From Pseudomonas karstica (GTDB lineage Bacteria > Pseudomonadota > Gammaproteobacteria > Pseudomonadales > Pseudomonadaceae), in NCBI RefSeq assembly GCF_009707515.1, contig NZ_WLYI01000004.1:124001-188000 (forward strand): a DNA stretch of 64,000 bases, read 5' to 3'. Below the pieces are notes generated by a model. That model was given only the letters and a program-made list of their open reading frames with translations. It did not search any database and was not told where the DNA came from. The position numbers and the translations under genes were made by a program. Positions 19,593-28,287 of the stretch are shown here, piece after piece. Every line of letters begins with the position of its first letter. Position 1 is the first letter of the stretch.

Positions 19593-20138
19593 TCAGATTT
19601 TCGGTGGCCCGGGGTAGCCGCAATGGGCCCAGGATTCGGGCCGGAAGTACCAGGCCATGATCACCAGCTTGAGCAACGACCCCTGGCCCATGCGCAGCAG
19701 GTTCAGGTAGCTGTTTTCCCAACGGTGCAGGAAACGGCGGATCTGATCGCTGCTGGCGTTTTCCCAACTGCCCCATACGCCGGTCAACGGCCCGCGAGTG
19801 ACGGCCATGCCCAGCACATCGAACAACTGCTGAGTGAGCTTGAACATCTGCGGCGACAGGTGCTGCAGGCTGTAGTCGAGCTTCTTCAGGGTGTCTTCAA
19901 TGCCGGCCGCAACCACCTCGGCGGTGGCCGCCCCTTCCAGCAACACGGGGATCACCGCCCGTAGAAACGGCAGGTCACTGTTGCGCAACAGGGCGAAGCC
20001 GCTGGCCGGAGTGCTGCTGGAGCAACCGCTGAGGCTGGCGCCCAGGCCGGCGGTAGCCAGGAAGGCGCTGGCGCACAGGCCTATTTTCAGGATGCCGCGC
20101 CGCGACATCCCAGGTGTTTCAGTCAGGCTAGGGTTCAT
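19593..20138 (-). CDS. laoC: Tat-type lipoprotein subunit of the alcohol oxidation system
   Basis: Small protein of 181 aa encoded between laoB and laoA. The N-terminus has a twin-arginine motif (S-R13-R14-G-I-L-K) and a hydrophobic stretch ending in a lipobox L36-S-G-C39, so it is probably Tat-exported and lipid-anchored. The body resembles gluconate 2-dehydrogenase subunit 3-like small subunits, partners of GMC dehydrogenases. The start was chosen at 20138 because it puts the Tat motif at the right distance; the reading frame stays open upstream into laoB. Its function in the Lao system is as a required small component; the exact role is inferred. Confidence 0.75.
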   Translation of the reverse strand: MNPSLTETPGMSRRGILKIGLCASAFLATAGLGASLSGCSSSTPASGFALLRNSDLPFLRAVIPVLLEGAATAEVVAAGIEDTLKKLDYSLQHLSPQMFKLTQQLFDVLGMAVTRGPLTGVWGSWENASSDQIRRFLHRWENSYLNLLRMGQGSLLKLVIMAWYFRPESWAHCGYPGPPKI

Positions 20139-20164
20139 TCTTATGGTTATCCCTGCGTGGGTTA

Positions 20165-21592
20165 TCAGCGAATAAACAACTTCTGGATCAACTTCTGGAT
20201 CGATTTGCCGTAGGGCGGGTAAATCAGTTTCGCCGCGTTCAAGCGCTGCTTGACCAGCACGCCCTTGGCTTTGCTGAATGTCAGGAAGCCTTCGTGGCCA
20301 TGGTAATGGCCCATGCCCGAGGGGCCGATGCCGCCGAAGGGCATGTCGTCCTGGGCTACATGCAACAAGGTGTCGTTCAGGCACACACCGCCGGAGTGGG
20401 TCTCGTGGAGCACTCGGTTTTGTTCTGCCTTGTTGTAACCGAAGTAATACAGGGCCAGCGGGCGAGGGCGCTGGTTGATGTAGGCAATCGCTTGGTCTAG
20501 GCCGCGATAGGGGACGATGGGCAGCACTGGGCCAAAGATCTCGTCCTGCATCACCGTCATCTCATCGCTGACATTCAGCAGTAGGCTGTGGGGCATGCGC
20601 CGTGCCTGGCCCTGGTCATACAGTGGGATCAGGGTAGCTCCTTTGTCAGTGGCATCCTTGACGTAGCCGTTAAGCCGGGCCAATTGCCGTTCGTTGATGA
20701 TGGCGGTGTAGTCCGGGTTGTCGGCAAGTGTCGGATAGAAGCCGCGAACCGCCTTGCTGTAGGCCTCGATGAATGCGTCGACACGGTCTTGCGGTACCAG
20801 TACGTAGTCGGGAGCGACGCAGGTTTGCCCGGCATTCAAGGTCTTGCCGAAGGCGATGCGTTCGGCGGCGTCCTTGAGTGGCACGTCCGCCGAGACAATG
20901 GCTGGCGATTTGCCGCCCAGCTCCAGGGTCACTGGGGTCAGGTGTTCCGCAGCAGCGCGCATCACGTGCTTGCCGATGCTGGTGGCGCCGGTGAACAACA
21001 GGTGATCAAAGGGCAATTTGGAAAACGCCATGCCCACTTCGGCTTCGCCCAGCACCACGCACACCAGGTCTTCGGGAAAGATTTTCGCCAACAAGGTCTT
21101 GAGTAACTGCCCGGTGGCCGGCGTGGATTCGCTGAGTTTGAGCATCACCCGGTTACCGGCTGCCAATGCACCCACCAGCGGCCCGATGGCCAGGTACAGC
21201 GGGTAGTTCCAGGGCACGATAACCCCGACCACGCCCAAGGGCTGATAGATGACTTTGGCCGACGCAGGTTGAAAGGCGATGCCTACAGCTCGGCGGGAGG
21301 GTTTCATCCAGCCCTTGAGGTGTTTACTGGCGTAATGAATGCCGTGCAGGCTGGGCATCAGCTCGGCGAACAGGGTTTCATCGGCGCTGCGATGGCTGAA
21401 ATCGCTGCTGATGGCGTCGATCAGCACCTGACGCTCATCGCTGAGCAACTCTCGCAGGGTCTTGAGCCACTGCTGGCGCTGCGCGGCGGTTGGCATCGGG
21501 TTGGCCGCATAGGCGCGCCGTTGAGCTTCGAACAGGCTCTGGAGCTGGTCCAGCGCCTGGGAATCTTGCAAGTAGGCAACGTTGGCAGGCAT
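20165..21592 (-). CDS. laoB: aldehyde dehydrogenase (coniferyl aldehyde dehydrogenase-like)
   Basis: NAD(P)-dependent class 3-like aldehyde dehydrogenase of 475 aa without a signal peptide. The catalytic Cys258 lies in GQTCVAPDYVL and the general-base Glu in TLELGGKSP (about residue 224). The C-terminal tail keeps a hydrophobic/basic end (YPPYGKSIQKLIQKLF), as in membrane-associated fatty aldehyde dehydrogenases. It would turn the aldehyde made by LaoA into a fatty acid. It is the first gene of the minus-strand operon; a perfect palindrome lies 37 bp before its start. By sequence alone it could equally be called CalB-like. Confidence 0.82.
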   Translation of the reverse strand: MPANVAYLQDSQALDQLQSLFEAQRRAYAANPMPTAAQRQQWLKTLRELLSDERQVLIDAISSDFSHRSADETLFAELMPSLHGIHYASKHLKGWMKPSRRAVGIAFQPASAKVIYQPLGVVGVIVPWNYPLYLAIGPLVGALAAGNRVMLKLSESTPATGQLLKTLLAKIFPEDLVCVVLGEAEVGMAFSKLPFDHLLFTGATSIGKHVMRAAAEHLTPVTLELGGKSPAIVSADVPLKDAAERIAFGKTLNAGQTCVAPDYVLVPQDRVDAFIEAYSKAVRGFYPTLADNPDYTAIINERQLARLNGYVKDATDKGATLIPLYDQGQARRMPHSLLLNVSDEMTVMQDEIFGPVLPIVPYRGLDQAIAYINQRPRPLALYYFGYNKAEQNRVLHETHSGGVCLNDTLLHVAQDDMPFGGIGPSGMGHYHGHEGFLTFSKAKGVLVKQRLNAAKLIYPPYGKSIQKLIQKLFIR

Positions 21593-21628
21593 GGTGCAGT
21601 TCCCATTTATTATTGGAATGCATCATTG

Positions 21629-21648
21629 TTTAGAGTTATTGCTCTAAA
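21629..21648. promoter_or_regulatory. candidate LaoR operator
   Basis: Perfect inverted repeat TTTAGAG-N6-CTCTAAA (spacer TTATTG) in the 149-bp gap between divergent laoB and laoR, 37 bp from the laoB start. Size, symmetry and place fit a TetR-family operator; binding by LaoR is inferred. Confidence 0.6.
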
Positions 21649-21741
21649 TTGTCAAATAACATTGCAGCAACACTTGGATTTATCCAGACAAAGATAGGCC
21701 GTAAGATGCCACCCATCACTGGTAATCGAAGCTGATCCCCC

Positions 21742-22413
21742 ATGGCACCACGAGTAAAGACCAGCGAACGCATTGTGCAAACCAGTCTGGAACTGTTTAA
21801 CCAGCAGGGCGAGCGCAGTGTCAGCACCAACCATATCGCTGCCCATATGGAGATTTCACCGGGCAACCTGTACTACCACTTCCCCAACAAGCAGGCGATC
21901 ATCGCTGTGCTGTTTCGCGAGTATGAATCGCTGGTGGACAGCTTCCTGCGTCCGCCCCAGGGTCGCGCAATGCGGGTGGAAGACAAACGCTTCTACCTGC
22001 AAGCGGTCTTGGCCGGCATGTGGCGCTACCGCTTTTTACATCGCGACCTTGAACACCTGCTGGAAAGCGACCCGGAACTGGCCACTGCTTATCGGCGGTT
22101 TTCCCAGCGTTGCCTGATCCAGGGCGGCGCCATTTATCAGGGGTTTGTCGATGCCGGTATCTTGAGTATGGACCCGGTGCAAACCGAAGCCTTGACCCTC
22201 AACGCCTGGATCATTCTTACCTCCTGGGTGCGTTTTCTGTGCACCACCAACGAAAACTCCACTCAGTTGAGCGCCGAAGCGATCAAGCGTGGGGTGTATC
22301 AAGTGTTGGTATTGGAAGCCGGTTTTGTGACACCGCAGGCGAAAGAGGCGGTGAGCGCGTTGTTCAAAGAGTTTTACGTGCCGTTGAACCAGGCGCTGGA
22401 AGAAGTGAAGTAG
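21742..22413 (+). CDS. laoR: TetR/AcrR-family regulator, divergent from the lao operon
   Basis: Repressor-type protein of 223 aa. The N-terminal helix-turn-helix is plain (SERIVQTSLELFNQQGERSVSTNHIAAHMEISPGNLYYHFPNK, residues about 8-50), followed by an all-helical ligand domain of the DUF6766/TetR_C type. It is encoded head to head with laoB and shares with it a perfect palindrome. In P. aeruginosa LaoR is the TetR regulator of the alcohol system, probably sensing an acyl-CoA or alcohol; that ligand is not deducible here. A rhodanese gene follows after 33 bp. Confidence 0.82.
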   Translation: MAPRVKTSERIVQTSLELFNQQGERSVSTNHIAAHMEISPGNLYYHFPNKQAIIAVLFREYESLVDSFLRPPQGRAMRVEDKRFYLQAVLAGMWRYRFLHRDLEHLLESDPELATAYRRFSQRCLIQGGAIYQGFVDAGILSMDPVQTEALTLNAWIILTSWVRFLCTTNENSTQLSAEAIKRGVYQVLVLEAGFVTPQAKEAVSALFKEFYVPLNQALEEVK

Positions 22414-22446
22414 GATTTCCCCCTGATGCTTTCATAGGAGTCCGTT

Positions 22447-23301
22447 ATGCCGATTGCTCAACTGATCAGCCCCCAGCAACTGGCCGAGCGCCAGAAGCAT
22501 GCGGGGCTGGTGATCCTCGATTGCCGCTTTGCCCTGGAAGACCCGGACTACGGCCTTTGCAGCTATGCCGAGGGGCATATCGAAGGTGCGCAGTACGCTG
22601 ACCTGGAGCGTCACCTCAGCGGGCCGGTGACCAAGGGAGTGACCGGTCGTCATCCGCTGCCGGCTGCGCAAACACTGATCCAACAGTTGCGAGCCTGGGG
22701 GGTTAATGCCGATAGCGAGATCGTTCTGTATGACGACGGCCCTGGCGCTTACGCCGCCCGGGCTTGGTGGCTCCTGGCTTGGCTGGGCAAGCGTGACGCT
22801 GTGTTTATTCTCGATGGCGGCTTGAAGGCCTGGCATGGCGCGGGTTTCCCCTTGAGCCTGGACGCTCCGGTACTTGAACCTGGCACCTTTGCGGGCACGC
22901 CGGACAATCGCCTGCTGCTGGACGCCGAACACCTGCAAAAACGCCTGGATCGGCCAGATTTGACCCTGATCGATGCTCGCGCCCAGCCGCGTTTTCGCGG
23001 TGAAGTGGAGCCGATTGACCCGATTGCCGGGCATATCCCTGGCGCGCAATGTGCGGCGTTCAATGAAAACCTGGGTGGCGACGGTCTTTTCTTGCCGGCG
23101 GAGCAGCTCAAACAGCGCTTCGCTGCCAAGCTGCAAGACCGTGCGCCACAAGAGTTGGTGGCTTACTGCGGTTCGGGGGTGACGGCCTGCCATAACCTGT
23201 TCGCCCTGTGCCTGGCGGGTTACCCGTTGGGCAAGCTGTATGCCGGTTCGTGGAGTGAATGGATTACTGATCCTAAACGGGCGATTGCGACAGGCGACTG
23301 A
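22447..23301 (+). CDS. sseA: sulfurtransferase, two-domain rhodanese (SseA-like)
   Basis: Two tandem rhodanese domains, 284 aa. The N-terminal domain (VILDCRFALEDPDYG..YAEGHIEGA) lacks an active cysteine; the C-terminal one has Cys241 in the loop CGSGVTAC. The CGSGVT loop is typical of 3-mercaptopyruvate sulfurtransferases, as in E. coli SseA, rather than thiosulfate enzymes. AGGAG lies 6 bases before the start. It follows laoR closely but no functional tie is evident. It is followed by a 108-bp palindromic repeat. Confidence 0.88.
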   Translation: MPIAQLISPQQLAERQKHAGLVILDCRFALEDPDYGLCSYAEGHIEGAQYADLERHLSGPVTKGVTGRHPLPAAQTLIQQLRAWGVNADSEIVLYDDGPGAYAARAWWLLAWLGKRDAVFILDGGLKAWHGAGFPLSLDAPVLEPGTFAGTPDNRLLLDAEHLQKRLDRPDLTLIDARAQPRFRGEVEPIDPIAGHIPGAQCAAFNENLGGDGLFLPAEQLKQRFAAKLQDRAPQELVAYCGSGVTACHNLFALCLAGYPLGKLYAGSWSEWITDPKRAIATGD

Positions 23302-23329
23302 GTGCTATTTGTACGAACTTGATCTACTT

Positions 23330-23437
23330 GTAGCCGCTGTCGAGGCACGAGGCTGCGACAAGGGCCGCAGGACCTTCAGCGATTTCAGGCCCCAAACGAC
23401 TGCTGCGCAGCCGATCGCAGGCTGCGCCAGCGGCTAC
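23330..23437. repeat. 108-bp palindromic repeat, GTAGCCGCTG family, copy 1
   Basis: Begins GTAGCCGCTGTCGAG and ends with its inverse CAGCGGCTAC. Inner palindromes (AGGGCCGCAGGACC, GCGCAGCCGATCGCAGGCTGCGC) are strongly conserved with the second copy at 44806, which has exactly the same length. It is REPIN-like. The final arm supplies the TAG stop codon of the convergent yheT gene. Confidence 0.9.
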
Positions 23438-24423
23438 AAAGCCAGTAGCCACTCTGGAATACGCCGTTCCAGGTAGTAACCGGGTTGTTTCAGCGTGCCA
23501 TCGACAAATCCCACATGCCCACCCTTGGCCAGCAACTCGAACTCGGTGCAATCTGACAGTTCGCTGGCCTCTGGCAGGCTGTAGGCGAACACGAAGGGAT
23601 CATCAGCCGCCTGGATAATCAGCGTGGGGGTGCGAATTGCCCCCAGGTAATAGCGGCTGGAGGCGCGACGGTAGTAGTCCTCTGCGTTGAGAAAACCGTG
23701 CAACGGCGCGGTGACCCGGCCATCAAAGTCCCAGAACGTACGCATCTTTTCCAGCGAGCCGAGGTCCGCCAGGGTTTTCAGCCCGTCTTCGCGGCCATCC
23801 TTCAGGAACTGACCTTGCTTAACCCGGATGTAGGCGAGCATCTCGCGCATGAAATGCCGTTGATACACCCGCGAAAACCCCAGGCCAATACGATCGGCGC
23901 ACTGATCCAGGCGAAACGGCACCGATACCGCCGCCGCGCCTTGCAGCCCGGACGTCTCGCCGGTTTCCCCCAGGTGCTTGAGTAGAACATTGCCACCCAG
24001 CGAGTAACCCACGGCAAACAGCGGCGCCAACGGGCGCTTGGCCTGCAGGTGAGCAATGGCGGCGGCCAGGTCTTCACTGGCGCCGGAGTGGTAACTGCGC
24101 GCCAGCAAATTAGGCTCTCCCGAACAGCCACGCCAATTCAACGCCGCGCTGGCCCAGCCTTGAGCCGCCAGGGCTTTTTGCAGGCCGGCCACATAAGGCG
24201 AGTTGGAAGAGCCGGTCAGCCCATGTAGTACCAGTACCAAAGGGGCCTGTGCGTCATGGGGACCGTGCCAGTCGAGGTCGAGAAAGTCGCCGTCAGCCAG
24301 CCACAGCCGTTCGCGCTGGCGTTCGATATGGGTGGTCTTGCGCCACAGTGGCCCCCACAGCGTTTGCAGGTGCGGGTTGCCAAGGCCGAAAGCCGGCGTG
24401 AAGCGGTCGGGGTTTTTTGACAC
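23434..24423 (-). CDS. alpha/beta hydrolase, YheT family
   Basis: Predicted esterase-like hydrolase of 329 aa. The nucleophile elbow is G-Y-S-L-G-G (VGYSLGGNVLLKH), the oxyanion region VLVLHGLTGSSNSPY, and the C-terminal His lies in GGHVGFVDG. The N-terminus NPDRFTPAFGLGNPHLQTLWGP is typical for the family. I chose the GTG at 24423 because the frame upstream of it (a further 69 codons) runs into the rsmD gene and looks non-coding. A perfect 11-bp hairpin lies 14 bases upstream. The stop lies inside a 108-bp repeat. The substrate is unknown. Confidence 0.82.
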   Translation of the reverse strand: MSKNPDRFTPAFGLGNPHLQTLWGPLWRKTTHIERQRERLWLADGDFLDLDWHGPHDAQAPLVLVLHGLTGSSNSPYVAGLQKALAAQGWASAALNWRGCSGEPNLLARSYHSGASEDLAAAIAHLQAKRPLAPLFAVGYSLGGNVLLKHLGETGETSGLQGAAAVSVPFRLDQCADRIGLGFSRVYQRHFMREMLAYIRVKQGQFLKDGREDGLKTLADLGSLEKMRTFWDFDGRVTAPLHGFLNAEDYYRRASSRYYLGAIRTPTLIIQAADDPFVFAYSLPEASELSDCTEFELLAKGGHVGFVDGTLKQPGYYLERRIPEWLLAL

Positions 24424-24437
24424 GATGATTCTCGCAG

Positions 24438-24464
24438 CAGGTGCTCCGTGGGTCGGAGCACCTG
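24438..24464. promoter_or_regulatory. perfect 11-bp hairpin in the yheT leader
   Basis: CAGGTGCTCCG / CGGAGCACCTG with a 5-base loop, no T tract. On the minus strand it ends 14 bases before the yheT GTG, so it either shields or frames the ribosome-binding region or partly separates rsmD and yheT expression. Confidence 0.5.
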
Positions 24465-24479
24465 ATTCAGGCCGATCGA

Positions 24480-25097
24480 TTATTCGGCGTTCTCTGCCGT
24501 ACGTTGCCACAGCGCGTAATACACCCGTCCGGATTTTTGTTCCCGATGCAGGCGCCAGGTGGCGGGCAGGCCCAGGATCGACGGCGCGGTTTCGCTTTCT
24601 GTGTAGATCCAGGCGCTTTCGGCCAGCCATTGGCGCTCTTCCAGCAGGGCGCAGACGGTGGGCAGCAGGTTCTGGTTGAACGGCGGGTCGAGGAACACCA
24701 CGTCAAATGCGCTGGCCGCCTGGGTTTCCAGGTAGCGCAGGGCATCGGCGGTTTGTACCTGGCCGGTGGTGCAGTGCAAGGTGCCCAGGTGTTCCTTGAG
24801 GCTGGCGACGGCGACGTTGCTGGCGTCCAGCGCCTGGCCCAGGGCGGCGCCACGGGACAGGGCTTCGAGGAACAGCGCACCGCTGCCAGCGAACGGGTCG
24901 AGGACCTTGGCCCCTTCGATATAAGGCGCGAGCCAATTGAACAGGGTCTCGCGGACCCGGTCCGGCGTCGGGCGCAGGCCCACTACATCAGGGAAGCTCA
25001 GCTTACGGCTGCGCCAAATACCTGCAATGATGCGCAGTTGGCCCACACCGTTATGGACGTTATGGACAGGTTTCTTGGGACGGGATGGACTAGCCAT
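24480..25097 (-). CDS. rsmD: 16S rRNA (guanine966-N2)-methyltransferase
   Basis: SAM-dependent methyltransferase of 205 aa acting on 30S rRNA. N-terminal GQLRIIAGIWRSRKLSFPDVVGLRPTPDRVRETLFNWL is the family signature; SAM motif VLDPFAGSGALFLEAL (about residue 61) and catalytic DVVFLDPPFNQ. Its start codon shares one base with the stop of the upstream M16 peptidase-like gene, so it is probably translated from the same messenger. Confidence 0.94.
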   Translation of the reverse strand: MASPSRPKKPVHNVHNGVGQLRIIAGIWRSRKLSFPDVVGLRPTPDRVRETLFNWLAPYIEGAKVLDPFAGSGALFLEALSRGAALGQALDASNVAVASLKEHLGTLHCTTGQVQTADALRYLETQAASAFDVVFLDPPFNQNLLPTVCALLEERQWLAESAWIYTESETAPSILGLPATWRLHREQKSGRVYYALWQRTAENAE

Positions 25098-26587
25098 TAA
25101 TGCTCCGGAACCCCGAGCGGTTGCTCGGCGGGTTTATCAGTGGGGGGCGGTAGTGGCTTTTGCGCAATGGTCGGGCCGGCGGTCACGATGACCATCTTGT
25201 CGGCGCTCAAGTGTTTGTTCAGGGCGGCTTTGACCTGTTCGACGGTCAGGGCCTGGGATTGTTTCATGAAATCCTCCAGGTAGCTCAGCGGAAGATTGTA
25301 GAAACCCATGGCGCCCAACTGCCCGACGATATCGGCGTTGCTGGCGGTAGACAGCGGGAAGCTGCCAGCCAGCTCACGCTTGGCGTCGTCCAGTTCTTTT
25401 TGCGTCGGACCGGTCTTGAGATAGTCGGCAAGCACCTGTTCTACCAGGCGCAATGTGCCGCCGCTCATTTCGGCGCGGGTTTGCAGTTTGATCATGAACG
25501 GGCCACGGACCTGCATCGGCGAGAATCCGGAGTAGACGCCATAGGTCAAGCCGCGCTTTTCACGCACTTCGTTCATCAGTCGTGTACCGAAGCCACCACC
25601 GCCAAGAATCTGGTTACCCATGGACAGCGCGGCGTAGTCCGGATCGGTACGGTCGATGCCCAGTTGCGCGAACAGCAAGTGCGTCTGCTTGGACGGGAAC
25701 TCGATGTGGCTGAGGCCAGCCTGAGGTTCGACAGGTTGGGCGATCTTCACCAGTGCCGGGCCTTTGGGCATCGACGCGGACACCTTGGCGGTCATGGCCT
25801 CGGCCTCGGCGCGGGACAGGTCGCCCACCACTGCAATCACTGCATTTCCCGCTGCATAGGCTTTGGCGTGGAATTCGCGCAGCTGTGCGAGGGTAATGCC
25901 GGGGACGCTCTGGGCAGTACCTTCACTTGGGTGAGCGTATGGGTGATCGCCATACAGGCGCTTGAACAGCTCGATGCCTGCCAGCTTGCCGGGGTTCTGT
26001 TTCTGGTATTCGAAGCTGGCCAACAGTTGGTTCTTGATCCGTGCCAGGGAGTCGGCGGGGAAGGTGGGTTTGCCGATCACGTCGTCAAACAGCGCCAGGG
26101 CGGCGTCTCGCTTGTCGCTGGCACTCAGGCCGCGCAAGGACATCTGCGCCATGTCACGGTAGGCGCCATTGCCGAAATCCGCCCCCAGGCCTTCAAAACC
26201 GGCGGCAATCTGGCCGACATCCTTGCCTGGCACGCCTTCGTTGAGCATGGCGTTGGTCAGCAACGCCAGGCCGGGTGTATTGCCGTCCTGGCTGCTGCCG
26301 GCGGCGAACAGGATGCGTATATCGAACATCGGCAGTTCGTGGGCTTCGACGAACAACACCTTGGCGCCTTCGGCGGTGTTCCAGGTTTGCACGTCGAGCT
26401 TGCGGTTGGTCGGGGCCTTGCCGTCAAGTTCGGCCAGCGATTGCAAGGTGTTGGCGGACTTGGCCTGGTCCAGCGCCTGGCTGGCGACGGAGTCACTTGG
26501 GCGCAGAAAATACACGGCACATGCGGCAGCCAGGGTGACAACGATCAGGCCGGGCAAGACCAGACGGTTGTTTTTGCGCTCACTCAT
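25097..26587 (-). CDS. M16-family peptidase homologue lacking the catalytic motif
   Basis: Insulinase-like protein of 496 aa with an N-terminal membrane anchor (LVLPGLIVVTLAAACAVYFL). At the place where M16 enzymes have HxxEH it reads NTPGLALLTNAMLNEG, so the zinc site is missing. The later GTRLMNEVREKRGLTYGVYSGF segment is the R/Y substrate-binding region typical of the non-catalytic partner in heterodimeric M16B peptidases. It overlaps by 8 bases the gene for the zinc-bearing partner upstream. Start ATG 26587 places the basic MSERKNNR before the anchor. Confidence 0.85.
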   Translation of the reverse strand: MSERKNNRLVLPGLIVVTLAAACAVYFLRPSDSVASQALDQAKSANTLQSLAELDGKAPTNRKLDVQTWNTAEGAKVLFVEAHELPMFDIRILFAAGSSQDGNTPGLALLTNAMLNEGVPGKDVGQIAAGFEGLGADFGNGAYRDMAQMSLRGLSASDKRDAALALFDDVIGKPTFPADSLARIKNQLLASFEYQKQNPGKLAGIELFKRLYGDHPYAHPSEGTAQSVPGITLAQLREFHAKAYAAGNAVIAVVGDLSRAEAEAMTAKVSASMPKGPALVKIAQPVEPQAGLSHIEFPSKQTHLLFAQLGIDRTDPDYAALSMGNQILGGGGFGTRLMNEVREKRGLTYGVYSGFSPMQVRGPFMIKLQTRAEMSGGTLRLVEQVLADYLKTGPTQKELDDAKRELAGSFPLSTASNADIVGQLGAMGFYNLPLSYLEDFMKQSQALTVEQVKAALNKHLSADKMVIVTAGPTIAQKPLPPPTDKPAEQPLGVPEH

Positions 26588-27935
26588 GAGCTGTCTCCTG
26601 GGGCAATACATGGGCGACGCTTAAGCGTTCGCGGGTGAAATAGGTGCGCGCGGCTTTCTGGATATCTTCGGCCGTCACGCTTTGCAGCTCGGCCAGTTCC
26701 GTGTCCATGAGCCTCCAGGACAGGCCGACAGTTTCCAGGGAGCCAATGGCGGTGGCCTGGCTAGTGATGGAGTCGCGTTCGTAGACCACACCGGCGATGA
26801 CCTGGGCGCGGATCCGCTCCAGTTCATCGCCGGTCGGTGGTTTGGCTTTCAACTCATCCAGCAGGCGCCACAGGCCAGCTTCGGCCTGGGCGACGGTTTT
26901 GTGTTTTTGCTGGTTCGGTGTGGCGGTCAGGGTGAACAGGCTGTCGCCCCGGGTGTAGGCGTCGTAGTCGGACGAGGCGCCGGAGACCAATTCTTCACCA
27001 CGTTCCAGTTGAGTCGGGATCCGTGCGCTGTAGCCGCCATCCAGCAACGCCGAAATCAGGCGCAGGGCGTTGACCGAGCGTTTGTCTTCAGTGGTGGCGA
27101 GGCTGGGTACATTAAAGCCGAGAATCACGCTCGGCAGTTGGGTCTGCACATGCATCGTCAGCAGGCGCTGGCCAGGCTCGGCCAGCTCCAGGGGGATCTT
27201 CGCTGGCGGTACGTCACGTTTGGGGATCGGGCCGAAGTAGCGCTGGGCCAGGGTTTTCACCTCATCCGGGGTGACGTCGCCGACCACCACCAAGGTGGCG
27301 TTGTTCGGCACGTACCACGATTGGTACCAGTGGCGCAGTTCTTCAACCTTCATGCGGTCCAGGTCGGCCATCCAGCCGATGGTCGGCGTGTGATAGCCGC
27401 TGGCCGGATAAGCCATGGCCTTGAAGCGCTCGTAGGCCTTGGACATCGGGTTGTCGTCGGTGCGCAGGCGGCGCTCTTCCTTGATTACCTCGATTTCGCG
27501 GCTGAACTCGTCGGCCGGCAGGCGCAGGCTGGCCATGCGATCGGCTTCCAGTTCGAAGGCGACGCCCAGGCGGTCACGGGCCAGGACCTGGTAATAGGCG
27601 GTGTAGTCATCGCTGGTGAAGGCGTTCTCTTCGGCGCCCAGGTCTCGCAGGATCAGCGAGGCTTCGCCTGGGCCGACCTTGGCGCTGCCCTTGAACATCA
27701 TGTGCTCAAGGGCGTGGGACAAACCGGTCTGCCCCGGGGTTTCATAGCTCGAACCGACCTTGTACCAGACCTGGGAAACCACCACGGGCGCACGATGATC
27801 TTCGCGCACGATGACCTTGAGGCCGTTGTCCAAGGTGAATTCATGGGTGGGTTGTGGGTCGGCAGCGAGGGCTGAAAGAGGCAGACAAACTGTGCTGAGC
27901 AGCAGGCCTGCGGCGCGGCGGGCTAGAGCATTCAT
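26580..27935 (-). CDS. M16-family zinc peptidase (catalytic partner)
   Basis: Insulinase-like metallopeptidase of 451 aa exported by a Sec signal (LLLSTVCLPLSALAA). The inverted zinc motif HxxEH is HALEH (about residue 80) in GLSHALEHMMFKG, with the distal glutamate expected in the EENAFTSDDYTAYYQ..EADRM region. It is the first gene of a four-gene minus-strand run (catalytic M16, non-catalytic M16, rsmD, yheT). The pair probably forms a periplasmic heterodimer; substrates are not known to me. Confidence 0.9.
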   Translation of the reverse strand: MNALARRAAGLLLSTVCLPLSALAADPQPTHEFTLDNGLKVIVREDHRAPVVVSQVWYKVGSSYETPGQTGLSHALEHMMFKGSAKVGPGEASLILRDLGAEENAFTSDDYTAYYQVLARDRLGVAFELEADRMASLRLPADEFSREIEVIKEERRLRTDDNPMSKAYERFKAMAYPASGYHTPTIGWMADLDRMKVEELRHWYQSWYVPNNATLVVVGDVTPDEVKTLAQRYFGPIPKRDVPPAKIPLELAEPGQRLLTMHVQTQLPSVILGFNVPSLATTEDKRSVNALRLISALLDGGYSARIPTQLERGEELVSGASSDYDAYTRGDSLFTLTATPNQQKHKTVAQAEAGLWRLLDELKAKPPTGDELERIRAQVIAGVVYERDSITSQATAIGSLETVGLSWRLMDTELAELQSVTAEDIQKAARTYFTRERLSVAHVLPQETAHE

Positions 27936-28287
27936 TCGTTTTTAAACCTGTTGGGCTGCCCGCTTGGTCTTAGCGTCGGCGGGCGAGGAGGTGCTAGGAT
28001 AACGATCCGATTTACTGGCGACCACGGCTATCAAGACCCTGGGCAGGCATATCGTTACGGATTCAGTCGTAGGGATGTTGGTGTTAGTCGTGGTTTTCCC
28101 CGAATATCTCCCAGTTTTCGCCGATTTTATCGCCTCAGTCCTATATTGAGTCGATTTGTTGAGGCCTTATTTACGCCTTACAAAATGTTGCGCATGAACA
28201 AGCGGGCTTTAAAGCAGTCTGTTCTGCATCGAATTTTATTTACCGAGGCGCCCCTGGCGCGTCGCTACCTTGAGATAGCCGTCCTCC
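27936..28287. other. 352-bp divergent intergenic region upstream of ftsY
   Basis: Separates the M16 operon from ftsYEX. No gene is convincing: the plus-strand frame that crosses it continues into ftsY out of phase and lacks any family likeness. A weak sigma-70 match, TTGTTG-N17-TACAAA at 28156-28184, could serve ftsY. An imperfect dyad (ATAACGAT .. ATCGTTA) occurs at about 28000-28057. Confidence 0.5.

Noticed and set aside
18409..19617. 402-codon plus-strand frame opposite laoA
   Set aside because: Antisense to a clear GMC oxidoreductase; no motif or start signal.
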